A DNA stretch of 64,000 bases from Rosistilla oblonga (GCF_007751715.1 NZ_CP036292.1:2790001-2854000); one strand, 5' to 3'; numbered from the stretch's first letter, positions 19,083-27,832 are shown. The notes: generated from the letters alone by a model not told the origin. Numbers and translations are program-made.

Positions 19083-19349
19083 ACCCCAACGATAGTGAAA
19101 TCCCTCTCGCAATGTTTGAAGCATCGGGGAACAGCGATCGAGCCTGTGCAACCGAAAACGGTTTCATGTCGATTGCAGAAGCGAGAATTCGCTAATTGAA
19201 CTGCCAATGATATGCAATCATTGGCCACCCCTGATCTCGCCCGGTCGGGCGTTCAGTCAAAGGCAACTGACTAGAGTTTTGCCCAGTTGATTACTTTCGT
19301 GATTACATCGCGATTTGGTCGACAGGAAAAAACGCAGTTTTCTTTATAG

Positions 19350-19422
19350 TCGGGCTGACAGGATTTGAACCTGCGACCTCTTGACCCCCAGTCAAGCGCG
19401 CTACCAACTGCGCTACAGCCCG
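19350..19422 (-). tRNA. tRNA-Pro, anticodon GGG
   Basis: This is 73 bases on the minus strand. The acceptor stem CGGGCTG pairs with CAGCCCG; the anticodon arm is CTTGA, loop CTGGGGG, TCAAG, giving GGG; the T arm reads AGGTTCAAATCCT-like. The CCA end is not encoded. It stands alone with no neighbouring tRNA and no integrated element next to it. Confidence 0.95.
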
Positions 19423-19557
19423 TGTGGTCCATATCGTCGGCGGGAAGTCGCTTTTTGTCAAGCCGGGCTGGCTGTTGGTTTCGGCCGATTTTGCTCGATC
19501 AATGTCTGCCGGTTCGCGTCGCAGCGGTTGCACCAATCGTCGGATGGAACGCGGGAT

Positions 19558-20385
19558 CTAGGTTCCCGCGGTCCAAGGGTTTTCCCACTCGCCCCAGCCT
19601 TCTAAATAGTCTGCGTAGGCCTGGCAGTCGTCGGCGCGTTCGACGATAAACTGCTTCGCTTTGGCAACCAATTCTTGCTCGCGAGTGACATCGATCCGCC
19701 CGCTGATCACGTTAAACCGCAGGAAGACAAAATAAGTATCCAAGACATCGCAGCGGCAATAATCGCTGATCGTCTGCAGTTCCCCCTGTTCGTACAGCCC
19801 TTGGACCATGTTCCCGGCAACAACCATCTTGCCCGGTTTGCCGACCAGGTTGGCCGCTAGGTTCAATCCGCCCCGAAACCATGTCGAACCGAAGTTTGTC
19901 AACACTTCGTGCAGATCGATGTGCGATTTCATGTTGTATCGGTTGCGGTTTTGGTCGTAGGTCCGCGCCGACATGTTGAACCATTCGGGCAGCTGGATGC
20001 CGTGCCGAAACGCCGCCAGTTCCATCAAGGGAATATCGAAACCGCGTCCGTTAAACGTGACCCACGTCGGCTGTTTATAAGCTTGCCAACCGCGCCAGAA
20101 ATGTTGAGTGATCACGTGCGGTCGATGCAGCGGTTCGTCCAGCGAGACCAAATCCAATAGTTCCAAGTCGGCCGAGACCTTGGCGATCACGACGGCCACC
20201 GGCATCTGGAAGGTATAGGGAATGAAGTCCTTGCCCCCTTCGTTTACCAGATCGCTGCGGAACTCTTCGATCGCGTCCCCCGCCTGCATCGTGTCGCTCT
20301 TGTAGCGAGCACGGGCGATCAGGTCGCCGTCGGCGACACTCTCCACATCAAAAACCAGATAACGGACGTCGGTTGCAGCTGACAT
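19558..20385 (-). CDS. Predicted 3'-5' exonuclease related to DNA polymerase B exonuclease domain
   Basis: This 275-aa protein of the PolB-like exonuclease 2 family keeps all three DEDDy motifs: Exo I YLVFDVESV (DxE) near residue 14, Exo II VTFNGRGFDIPLME near 110, and Exo III YCRCDVLDTYFVF near 210 with the tyrosine and aspartate. It consists of the nuclease domain only. It is probably a single-strand DNA or RNA trimming enzyme; the role in vivo is unknown. The start ATG 20385 gives the domain at the very N-terminus. Confidence 0.9.
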   Translation of the reverse strand: MSAATDVRYLVFDVESVADGDLIARARYKSDTMQAGDAIEEFRSDLVNEGGKDFIPYTFQMPVAVVIAKVSADLELLDLVSLDEPLHRPHVITQHFWRGWQAYKQPTWVTFNGRGFDIPLMELAAFRHGIQLPEWFNMSARTYDQNRNRYNMKSHIDLHEVLTNFGSTWFRGGLNLAANLVGKPGKMVVAGNMVQGLYEQGELQTISDYCRCDVLDTYFVFLRFNVISGRIDVTREQELVAKAKQFIVERADDCQAYADYLEGWGEWENPWTAGT

Positions 20386-20442
20386 GGGGGCTCAATTCCT
20401 TGTTCGTCCGTGCGGTCGGCTGGCTTCGATGCCCGTCGCTCG

Positions 20443-22053
20443 CTATTGCTTTTTATGGATCAGCGCCTCGGGCTCGCGAAGCACAAAATGGTGCCCGTGA
20501 TCCGAGGTGACGATCAGCGCGGTGTCGTCCCACGCATCGCGATCATCGATCCAATTGACTGATGCCTGAAACGCGTCTTCACCACTGAAGACGGCGCCGA
20601 TCGAGCTGTCGATATTGTTGGCGTGGTTAGCCCAATCGATATCGCCCGCTTCGATCATCAACCAAAATCCCTTTTCGCTCGATTGCAGAACCTGCAACGC
20701 GGCTTCGGTCATTTCGGCGAGAGTTGGATTTTCGTTGATGTCGGCCGGTTCGTAAACCTCGGTTCCTTTAACATCCTCCGCTGGGTAATAGCGTCCGTCG
20801 GCGGTGCGGAAGGGGAGATGAGCTTGGTCGGTGCCAAAAAAGCCTAGCAAGCGACCGTTTTCAGCAACCGCGCGGCGAGCGGCATCGTCGAGCAACCGCG
20901 AACCGTTTTTCCCCGCGGTTCGTTGAGCGACGACATAACGGCCTCCGTTGTCGATGTCGCTGCGTCGCAGATCCTCTAGATCGGCGTAGATGTTCCCGGC
21001 GGCAAAGTTGCCGCCTTGCCCGGGAGCTTGATCCTGGTGAACGCCCCAACCGGCACCGATCACGACGTCGGCTCCTTCGAGCGGCATGCGATGGCTGGAC
21101 GACGGCAGTCCCAACAGATCTCTTGTGATGTCCTGGTAGTCGTTGCGGCTGACATTGTTTGCGTAAGCAGCGGCCGGCGTCGCGTGGCTGATCGGAACGC
21201 TGGTCACCATCCCGATGCGGAAGCCGTGTTCGCGTTGCAGCCACCGCCCGATCGGTTCGACTTGCTTGCCGTCGACGGTCACGTTGATCGCCGCGTTATA
21301 GGTCTTGATGCCGCAGGTCATCGAGGTCGCCGACGATGCTGAATCGGTGACGCAATCGGGCTGTTGGCGATCCTTGCCGATCAGATAGTCGCGCGATTTA
21401 GCGGTTTCCCACGGAGCCCGGCCGCCACGCAACGGATCGTATCCCCCTGCGTCGCCCAGTTGGCCGTCGATCACCAGTTGAGCACTGACATCCGTCTTCG
21501 CATCGCTGTGATGAGCACTCGTGACGCAATATCCGTAATCCGATGGGACGTTGCGGTAATCAAGGAAAGCCAGCCCCGAACCGCGGCCCTCGGTGAAAGC
21601 GACATTTTGTTGCTTGTAGATCGCCGCGGCCTGCGTCGTGTTCCAGTCCATGCCGTCGAAGACCATCAAGATGATATTCTTTTTGCCCGCGGCAAACGCC
21701 AACTTCTGCAAGCGATAGATGTCGGTCTGATCGAAGTACTCGGCCTTGGGGTTCAGCGATCCGGTGGGGACGCGACCGTAAAGCTTCTGCAACGCATCGG
21801 ATCGCCGATACAGGCTCCCTTCGTTTCGCAACACTTCCATATCGAGCCCGAAGGTGTAGATCGGGATCAAGCGATTGGAGTGGTTCGTCCAGGTCGAATA
21901 GCGACTTGGATCGGTTCCCCAATAGCCCCACGAAGCCGACTTGGAACGCATCGCATCAGCTTGCATCTGGCGGATCGGATCATCGGCCAAGACCGATGTC
22001 AAACTGAGCAACGAACCGAGGACGAGGGTCAAAAAGGCAATGCAGTGTTTCAT
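20443..22053 (-). CDS. Secreted alkaline phosphatase (PhoA superfamily)
   Basis: This 536-aa protein has a signal peptide (hydrophobic core FLTLVLGSLLSLTSVLA). Alkaline phosphatase landmarks are in order: metal aspartate in ILMVFDGMDW, nucleophile serine in VTDSASSATSMTCGIKT, HATPAAAYANN, EAGDIDWANHANN and the last metal ligands TSDHGHHF. It should hydrolyse phosphate monoesters outside the cytoplasm. The C-terminus (EALIHKKQ) ends soon after the last metal histidine, so the family's usual crown or C-terminal extension is short. It lies 57 bases upstream of the exonuclease gene but is probably functionally independent. A PhoD-type phosphatase and a phosphate-porin-like protein also occur in this window. 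Confidence 0.92.
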   Translation of the reverse strand: MKHCIAFLTLVLGSLLSLTSVLADDPIRQMQADAMRSKSASWGYWGTDPSRYSTWTNHSNRLIPIYTFGLDMEVLRNEGSLYRRSDALQKLYGRVPTGSLNPKAEYFDQTDIYRLQKLAFAAGKKNIILMVFDGMDWNTTQAAAIYKQQNVAFTEGRGSGLAFLDYRNVPSDYGYCVTSAHHSDAKTDVSAQLVIDGQLGDAGGYDPLRGGRAPWETAKSRDYLIGKDRQQPDCVTDSASSATSMTCGIKTYNAAINVTVDGKQVEPIGRWLQREHGFRIGMVTSVPISHATPAAAYANNVSRNDYQDITRDLLGLPSSSHRMPLEGADVVIGAGWGVHQDQAPGQGGNFAAGNIYADLEDLRRSDIDNGGRYVVAQRTAGKNGSRLLDDAARRAVAENGRLLGFFGTDQAHLPFRTADGRYYPAEDVKGTEVYEPADINENPTLAEMTEAALQVLQSSEKGFWLMIEAGDIDWANHANNIDSSIGAVFSGEDAFQASVNWIDDRDAWDDTALIVTSDHGHHFVLREPEALIHKKQ

Positions 22054-22322
22054 GAGGGGAAAGGTCCGAGCAGAGTGAACGATCGCATCTGCAGCAGGCG
22101 ATCGAAGAGCAAAATCTCACAGACCGTAAACGATAGTTATAGCGCGTCATCGCGACCAAGGGGGTAAGCTGCGAATGCCTGGCGTTTTCGCTCGACAAGT
22201 CAAATCTTAATATTTCGGCGGGGAGAAATCGCGCCAAACACGCCCCGGCAGGGTGGTTAAGAGGCTGTGTTTAGGCGAATCAGCGCTACCACGGCGTTGT
22301 CCAAGAGAACCGTGCGCTAACA

Positions 22323-22436
22323 GCTTGTCGGTTTAATCAGCCGATTGGGTGTTAGCCTCGGTTTCGCTGCCACTAAACCGGGGATGACGCCCAAACGGCT
22401 AACGCAACGAAGCTCGTTGTGACTAAACCGACAAGC
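22323..22436. repeat. Two-level palindrome of the AGCCG...GTGTTAGC...CGGTT family (copy 2)
   Basis: Outer arms GCTTGTCGGTTTA (22323-22335) and 22424-22436 are perfectly complementary. Inner arms of about 26 bases (22339-22364 with 22375-22400) are imperfect. The left inner arm reads AGCCGATTGGGTGTTAGC, matching copies 1 and 3. The mismatches suggest an older copy. Confidence 0.8.
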
Positions 22437-22540
22437 CGCTAACGCGCGCCGGTTGATACCCTGTCACTTATACGCAAGTCGCAGACAACGGCGAAAGGGA
22501 CAGGAACATTCCTCACAGGCCTGGCGCGGGCCGAAGGTCC

Positions 22541-22730
22541 AGCAATTTGCATAGCCCAGCCTGCAGGGCTGGGTATCAGCCGACGTCGCCCGGTTTCATT
22601 TCACAACGGGCGAAGGGGCAACGCCCCGGGGTAGGTGGTGACAATCGACCGGGCCTACAGCCCAACCATGTCAACCATCGCTACTAGACCCCAGGCCGAT
22701 GGCCTGGGCTATGCAAATGGCCGAGCCTGC
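22541..22730. repeat. Repeat element bounded by inverted GCATAGCCCAG ends
   Basis: The left end reads TTTGCATAGCCCAGCCTGC and the right end, in reverse complement, TTTGCATAGCCCAGGCCAT, so the ends are inverted copies. The interior carries further small hairpins such as CAACGCCCCGGGG. No coding frame is supported. Elements like this are common between planctomycete genes; I infer a non-autonomous repeat. Confidence 0.6.
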
Positions 22731-23014
22731 GGCCCGGACTCGGATGAATGCGATGTGGAACGGCCTGCGACGAACGAAAGACTTCTCACTAGACTGGCAA
22801 GCGTTCGGTCGCGACAACTCACAATGACTTACTTATAACTGCCAGGGTGTGATACACCAGATTCAAAACGCGATTTGCCGCTGGTCCGTTTCACGCCGCG
22901 CGATACAACCAGCCGAGATTGACGAAAGCGTTGGCTGGGGCATTTAGATTTGTCGCAGGAGATTCCTGCGACCAGCCAAGTTCTGCAGAAGAACTTGGTG
23001 AAGAAGAATGAAAA

Positions 23015-23438
23015 GATCGAAGCAGGCGTATAAGCCGGGTCCTGTGCAACGCCGAAGCGTCGGACGATCATTTATCTAGGACGGCGATTGCTCGCCGCCT
23101 CAAGCAACCTACCCGGAAGTCACAGCGATACGAACCGCATCGCGTCGCAGACCGCTGGCACTTTGCAGCGCTATCGATCTGCGAACGGCTTCCTGTTTGG
23201 TCTTGCTCCGGGTGGGGTTTACCAAGCCGCCGAAGTCACCTCCGACGCTGGTGAGCTCTTACCTCACCGTTTCACCCTTACCACGCACCTCTCCACGAGG
23301 GAGAGGCCGTTCGGCGGTCTGTTCTCTGCTGCACTTTCCCTAATCTCACGACCGGTCGGCGTTACCGACCACCCTGTCCTGCGGAGCCCGGACTTTCCTC
23401 TTGCCTTGCGACAAGCGATCGTCTTGCCCGCTTCGATC
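23015..23438 (-). ncRNA. rnpB: RNase P RNA (bacterial type A)
   Basis: This catalytic RNA removes 5' leaders from tRNA precursors. On the minus strand the universal GAGGAAAGTCCGGGCTCC lies at 23400-23383, and the P4-side block GGTGAAACGGTGAGGTAAGA about 110 bases further on; the RNA ends with ACCCGGCTTATA. The P1 helix is explicit: GATCGAAGCGGGC at the 5' end (23438-23426) pairs with GCCTGCTTCGATC at the 3' end (23027-23015) with one G-U pair, which fixes both ends. The length of 424 bases is normal for planctomycetes. The 5' end touches the stop codon of the upstream small gene. Confidence 0.95.
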
Positions 23439-23683
23439 TATGCTAGATGTGGATGAACCATTCGCATCGCGGTAAAGCCTTCGCGAGTCAAGGAATAAGC
23501 TCCCTTGAAACGCTCTTTGACCAACAGTCCGCGTTCGGTCAATCCCTTCAGGGCGTTGCGGTATCTTTCCAGTTCCGGTCCGTAAAAGCACAGCATTTGG
23601 CCTGGGCTCATCAGAAACTCACGAAACGTTTTCAAGACACTCTGTTCCGATTTGGTAAAAGTTTGATCTCGAACGACAGGCAT
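23438..23683 (-). CDS. Small winged-helix-like protein immediately upstream of rnpB
   Basis: The 81-aa product starts at ATG 23683 (MPVVRDQTFTKSEQSVLKTF), with GGAGA five bases before it. YRNALKGLTERGLLVKERFKGAYSLTREGF looks like a winged-helix recognition helix plus wing, but I do not recognise a named family. The length, start signal and coherent sequence support a real gene. Its stop codon TAG overlaps the first base of the predicted RNase P RNA, so a common transcript that is later processed is likely. Confidence 0.7.
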   Translation of the reverse strand: MPVVRDQTFTKSEQSVLKTFREFLMSPGQMLCFYGPELERYRNALKGLTERGLLVKERFKGAYSLTREGFTAMRMVHPHLA

Positions 23684-23819
23684 GTAAGTCTCCGTTGTGT
23701 AGTTGGCGAATGTTGAGGCGTCATAGACGCCCCACAAACGGTTTCTAAAAATCCTGACCTTCCTTAGTCACTCTGCAACCACGACCCTTTGGCTGAACCG
23801 ATTCTCTTAATTGTAGATC

Positions 23820-24125
23820 CTAGTAGCGGCCGCCGCCTCCACCACGATAGCCACCTCCGCCACCACCACGATCTTCGCGTGGGCGGGCTTCGTTGACGAC
23901 TAGCGATCGTCCTTCGAAGTCTTTTTCGTTGAGGCCTTCGATTGCAGCGGCTGCTTCTTCGGAGCTGGACATTTCAACAAATCCAAACCCCTTGCTGCGA
24001 CCTGTCTCGCGATCGCTGATCACTTGAGCGCTTTCGACCACGCCAAACTGCCCAAACAACTGCTCTAAGTCGGAACTCGATGCACCAAAAACCAAGTTCC
24101 CGCAGTACAGTTTCTTACCCACCAT
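23820..24125 (-). CDS. RNA-binding protein with one RRM domain and Gly-rich tail
   Basis: This 101-aa protein starts at ATG 24125, six bases after GAGGAG. RNP2 is KLYCGNLVFG at about 4-13 and RNP1 is SKGFGFVEM at about 43-51. The C-terminus is a short Gly/Arg tail (RGGGGGRY). Such small RRM proteins in cyanobacteria and planctomycetes bind RNA and are often cold-induced; the targets here are unknown. A frame extending far upstream lacks family similarity. Confidence 0.93.
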   Translation of the reverse strand: MVGKKLYCGNLVFGASSSDLEQLFGQFGVVESAQVISDRETGRSKGFGFVEMSSSEEAAAAIEGLNEKDFEGRSLVVNEARPREDRGGGGGGYRGGGGGRY

Positions 24126-24667
24126 TCGTCTCCTCGGACGCAAACTCGTCGCCCTGTCTCTCCCATAACCAAAGCTCACTGAAGCGAACCGTGGCGTGGA
24201 AAAACAGTACAAACACAAAAAAACACCAGCGCTCATCGGTCGATGAACACTGGCCAACGCTGTCGGGACACGAAGCAGATCCGGCGAGCGAAAATTGCTT
24301 TCTGCAGCCAAGCACTCACGCCCCAACCGAAAAGCAATATACCCCGTTTTACGGCAGATGTACAGTCCCTGAGCCCTCGGGGGCGGCGGATCTGCGGTGG
24401 CTTTAAGCCCCCCGCTGCCCTACAACCGCTTCGCCGCGAGCCGTCGCCACGCCGGTTTTTGCTTGTCCGCCAGCCTCCGCTGTGGCCGCGACTGGTTTTC
24501 CAACGGGGCTGCGACTTATCATGGAACCAGCGAACCGGCGGCAGCAGAATTGCCACGGTTTCGCTGCGACACCTCGGGATCGTATCCTCTGTCGATCGCA
24601 TCCCGATCTGCGCACCCACCCTTTGGCCCCTCCCATTTTTCAGCTTCCCAACCGGTAGACAGCCTGG
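24126..24667. other. Intergenic gap between divergent RRM gene and sensor kinase
   Basis: These 542 bases between divergent genes must contain two promoters. A long minus-strand frame crosses it, but its continuation lies wholly antisense to the kinase and has no family features. I see no sigma-54 motif and no copy of the TGCCCC palindromes found before htrA. Confidence 0.45.
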
Positions 24668-26095
24668 ATGAAAATTGCGATCAAAATGATGTTGGTCTCG
24701 CTGTCGGTGATCGCCGCGGTGACCTGGATCCTGTCGTGGTTTTTGCTGCAGCAACAGGAAGACGTCTTCTTGGCGCGAGCCGAAGAGGTCGCCGGACGCT
24801 TTGCGATGGAGACGACTGGCACGCTGGCGGAGCGGCCGGCGTCGGAACGACTGAAGATCTGCAACGAATTGACTCGTATTCCCCCCGTCGCGTTCGAGTA
24901 CCACGCTCGCTGGGTGTGGTTCGATGAGCAGTCCAGCAGCGGAGGGCCGCGGGTTGCTGTCGAGGTGCAATCGCTGCGTCGTCAGGAACTGCAAAGCGTT
25001 CCGATCCGTGGCCCCAACGGCCAACTGCATCTGTTCAGCTACATTCCCGTCGAAACCGATCAACAGCGTCCGGGCGGTTTGGAGTTTGTCCAGACGATGG
25101 ACCAATTGACCCAAGCTCGCCACGATTCGATGCGGGCGATCTGGACGTTGGCCGCGGCCGTGATGATCTCATCGACGCTGGCCGTCGGGTTGGCGAGTAT
25201 CTATTTCCTGGCCAGTCCGCTGCAGCGGTTGACCAACAAGGTGGCTCGGATTGCCGACGGCGATCTCTCCGCACCGTTGCAAGGACATGCCCGCGACGAA
25301 CTGGGTGAACTTGCCGACGGGATCAACGCGATGTGCGAACGGTTGTCGGAAACGCAAGCTGCCGTCGACGCGGAAACGGCGGCCAAGGTCTCCGCGATCG
25401 AGCAGCTGCGACACGAGGATCGGTTGCGAACCGTCGGCCGCTTGGCTTCCGGGATCGCTCACGAATTGGGGACGCCGTTGAACGTGATCCAGGGCCGGGC
25501 TCAATTGATTAAGGGATCCAACGGCGATCCGCAGCGGATCGAGACGAGCGCCGATGAGATCATCAAAGAGAGCAAGCGGATGACGACGATCATTCGCCAG
25601 TTGCTCGATTTCGCGCGGCGCGACACACCGCGGCGCGTCGTCTGTTCGCTCAACCAAATCGCCGAGCAAACGATCGTGCTGCTGCAGACGCTCGCCGAGC
25701 GTCGCGGGGTTACGCTACGCTACGATCACAGCGACGATGTCGCGGGCGATGTCGATGCGAATCAGATCCAGCAAGTATTGACGAATCTGATCGTCAACGC
25801 GATCGATGCCTGCGACGATGGTGGGAATGTGATGGTGCAAGTCTCGCGTTGCGAAGAGACCGCCGTGATCGAAGTCATCGACGATGGGCAAGGGATCGAC
25901 AACGAAGATATCCAGCAGGTGTTTGAGCCGTTTTATACGACCAAACAAGTTGGCGAGGGGACCGGGCTGGGGCTGTCGATCGTCAGCCGGATCGTGCAGG
26001 AGCACGGCGGGCAAATCGATGTCCAAAGCGAACCGGGCGTGCAGACCAAGTTTCGTATCACGCTGCCGATCGTCTCGACCGACGCCGCCGAATAG
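24668..26095 (+). CDS. Membrane sensor histidine kinase, partner of the NtrC-type regulator
   Basis: This 475-aa kinase has TM1 at about 7-27, an extracytoplasmic region of about 130 aa with no named domain, TM2 at about 160-182 and HAMP (PLQRLTNKVARIADGDLSAP). H265 in the H-box GIAHELGTPLNVI is the phosphorylation site. The ATPase domain has LTNLIVNAIDACDDGG, VIDDGQGIDNEDI and GEGTGLGLSIV. All catalytic motifs are intact. It is followed 56 bases later by the response regulator, so the pair is probably co-transcribed. The signal sensed is outside or in the membrane; the downstream htrA suggests envelope stress (inference). Confidence 0.93.
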   Translation: MKIAIKMMLVSLSVIAAVTWILSWFLLQQQEDVFLARAEEVAGRFAMETTGTLAERPASERLKICNELTRIPPVAFEYHARWVWFDEQSSSGGPRVAVEVQSLRRQELQSVPIRGPNGQLHLFSYIPVETDQQRPGGLEFVQTMDQLTQARHDSMRAIWTLAAAVMISSTLAVGLASIYFLASPLQRLTNKVARIADGDLSAPLQGHARDELGELADGINAMCERLSETQAAVDAETAAKVSAIEQLRHEDRLRTVGRLASGIAHELGTPLNVIQGRAQLIKGSNGDPQRIETSADEIIKESKRMTTIIRQLLDFARRDTPRRVVCSLNQIAEQTIVLLQTLAERRGVTLRYDHSDDVAGDVDANQIQQVLTNLIVNAIDACDDGGNVMVQVSRCEETAVIEVIDDGQGIDNEDIQQVFEPFYTTKQVGEGTGLGLSIVSRIVQEHGGQIDVQSEPGVQTKFRITLPIVSTDAAE

Positions 26096-26151
26096 CCGCC
26101 AGCGGATCGAATTTCCATTACGCGTGTTTCATAAAAATCCAGCAACCTTCC

Positions 26152-27534
26152 ATGACCGACAACCCTGCTAACAAGCCGCTGCCACGCGTGCTGGTCGTCG
26201 ACGATCAGCAAAGTATGTGCGAACTGACCAAAGCCGCGATCGAGCCGTTGGGCTTTGATGTCGAATGGTTTACCGATCCGTTGGAGGCGTTTGCTGCGTT
26301 TGAGCGGAGCGAGTTCGACGTCGTGCTGACCGACATGCAGATGAAGGGGCTCAACGGGATCGACCTCTGCCAACGCATCGTCTCCAACCGCGCCGACGTT
26401 CCGGTAGTCGTGATGACAGCCTTTGGCAGCATGGAGACGGCGATCAGCGCGATCCGCGCCGGGGCTTACGATTTCGTGACCAAACCGTTGGACTTCGAGA
26501 TGTTGGCGCTGACGCTGGGCCGTGCGGTCGAGCGTCGCGACATGCAACAACAGATCCGTCTGCTCAGCCAACAGGTGGCCGCGGCGCGACGCGGCAGCTT
26601 GGATCAGATCTTGGGCGAGAGCCCCGTGATGCTTCGCTTGGCCGACCAAGTCCGGCAGATCGCCGATTCCGAAGCGTCGGTGTTGATCACCGGCGAGAGT
26701 GGATCGGGCAAGGAGATGGCAGCTCAAGCGATCCATCGTTTGAGTCGTCGATCGCAACACGCCTTTGTCCCGCTGAACTGCGCCGCGCTTCCCGAATCGC
26801 TGTTGGAGAGCGAGCTGTTTGGGCATGTGAAAGGAGCGTTTACCGATGCGTCGACCGATCGCCAAGGGCTGTTTTTTCAAGCCGATGGCGGCACGATTTT
26901 CTTGGACGAATTGGGTGAGATGCCGCTGTCGATGCAGGCCAAGTTACTGCGTGCGCTCGAACAAGGAGCGGCGCGGCCGGTCGGCGGCAGCACCGAACGG
27001 GCGTTTGATGTCCGCTTGTTGACCGCCACCAACCGCGATTTGGAAGCAATGGTCGAAGCGGGCACCTTCCGGGAGGATCTGTTCTATCGGATCAACGTGA
27101 TCCAGATCGAGATGCCGCCGCTGCGCAGTCGCGGAACCGACGTGCTGATTCTGGCTCAACACTTCATCGATCAATTTGCCCAGCAGGCGAACCGACCGAT
27201 CGGCGGCCTGTCCGAAGCCGCGGCGCAAAAGCTTGTCGATTACAACTGGCCCGGCAACGTCCGCGAACTGCGAAACGTGATCCAACGCGCCGTCGCGCTG
27301 ACCCGTTACGATCGCATCGCGCCGGAAGACCTTCCCGAAAAGATCCGCAGCCACCGCGGCAAACAAGTTTTGATCGGGGGCGAAGATCCCGCCGAACTGT
27401 TGCCGATGGAAGCTGTCGAAGCGCGTTACATCCAGCACGTGTTGGAAGCTGTCGACGGCAACAAGACGACCGCCGCGAAGATCCTCGGCTTCGATCGCAA
27501 AACGCTCTATCGCAAGCTCCGCGAAACGCCTTAG
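26152..27534 (+). CDS. NtrC-family sigma-54 response regulator with GAFTDA motif
   Basis: This 460-aa activator has a REC domain (10-125, phospho-acceptor D61 in VVLTDMQMKG), an AAA+ domain (about 150-385) and a Fis-type helix-turn-helix at the end (AAKILGFDRKTLYRKL). Walker A is GESGSGKE (181-188) and Walker B is GGTIFLDE (246-252). The sigma-54-contacting loop reads GAFTDA (228-233) instead of GAFTGA. The same change (G266D) in E. coli NorR relieves repression by the sensor domain, as far as I recall, so the protein may have altered control but can still engage sigma-54. It should drive a -24/-12 promoter; one lies 283 bases past its stop, before htrA. Confidence 0.94.
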   Translation: MTDNPANKPLPRVLVVDDQQSMCELTKAAIEPLGFDVEWFTDPLEAFAAFERSEFDVVLTDMQMKGLNGIDLCQRIVSNRADVPVVVMTAFGSMETAISAIRAGAYDFVTKPLDFEMLALTLGRAVERRDMQQQIRLLSQQVAAARRGSLDQILGESPVMLRLADQVRQIADSEASVLITGESGSGKEMAAQAIHRLSRRSQHAFVPLNCAALPESLLESELFGHVKGAFTDASTDRQGLFFQADGGTIFLDELGEMPLSMQAKLLRALEQGAARPVGGSTERAFDVRLLTATNRDLEAMVEAGTFREDLFYRINVIQIEMPPLRSRGTDVLILAQHFIDQFAQQANRPIGGLSEAAAQKLVDYNWPGNVRELRNVIQRAVALTRYDRIAPEDLPEKIRSHRGKQVLIGGEDPAELLPMEAVEARYIQHVLEAVDGNKTTAAKILGFDRKTLYRKLRETP

Positions 27535-27646
27535 CCGCTCGCCAGTTCTCTCGCTGCAAGCATCTCTGGCGCGCCACCTTCTTCGCGCGTCGCACTCTCG
27601 CTGCACCGCCAGCTGAATCACCAACCTCCAGGGCTTCAAAGCGGTT

Positions 27647-27685
27647 GGGGCATTATGCCCCGGCGCTGCATCTTGCCCCGGGGCA
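27647..27685. promoter_or_regulatory. Two GC-rich palindromes, candidate enhancer sites for the NtrC-type regulator
   Basis: GGGGCATTATGCCCC (27647-27661) and TGCCCCGGGGCA (27674-27685) are both perfect palindromes built from the same TGCCCC half-site, with centres about 25 bases apart. They lie about 140-165 bases upstream of the -24 element, the usual position of sigma-54 activator sites. The activator gene is immediately upstream. Binding is inferred, not shown. Confidence 0.6.
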
Positions 27686-27742
27686 TCGGGGGGCTATCGC
27701 GGTCGCTATCGGTTGCCGCTGGAAACTGCTGCTTTTCTTTTG

Positions 27743-27767
27743 ACCCTGCAAAATGCAGGGTTTTCTT
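27743..27767 (+). terminator. Rho-independent terminator after the kinase/regulator pair
   Basis: Stem ACCCTGCA, loop AAA, stem TGCAGGGT, then TTTTCTT. It lies about 210 bases after the regulator stop and before the sigma-54 promoter, so it would separate the two transcripts. Confidence 0.65.
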
Positions 27768-27816
27768 GATGTTTGAGGCTGGTCGCCGGGGGGCAACAGG
27801 GGCCGCTGCGGAGGAT

Positions 27817-27832
27817 TGGCACGATCTCTGCT
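27817..27832 (+). promoter_or_regulatory. Sigma-54 (-24/-12) promoter of htrA
   Basis: TGGCACGATCTCTGCT fits the consensus TGGCACG-N4-TTGCW at every position but one (C for the first T of TTGC). GG at 27818-27819 and GC at 27830-27831 have the exact invariant spacing. Transcription would start near 27842, about 110 bases before the htrA ATG. Confidence 0.75.

Larger units (their letters stand above)
22054..23014. other. Long intergenic gap containing dispersed repeats
   Basis: These 961 bases have no supported gene. The left end should hold the alkaline phosphatase promoter. Two repeat elements (22323-22436 and 22541-22730) occupy the middle. The right end precedes the 3' end of RNase P RNA. 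Confidence 0.6.

Noticed and set aside
19350-19422. tRNA-Pro as integration site of a mobile element
   Set aside because: No integrase, direct repeat of the tRNA 3' end, or phage-like genes occur on either side.
24233-25123. Long minus-strand frame of 296 aa opposite the sensor kinase
   Set aside because: It lies largely antisense to an intact kinase, has no family features, and reflects the high GC of the opposite codon positions.
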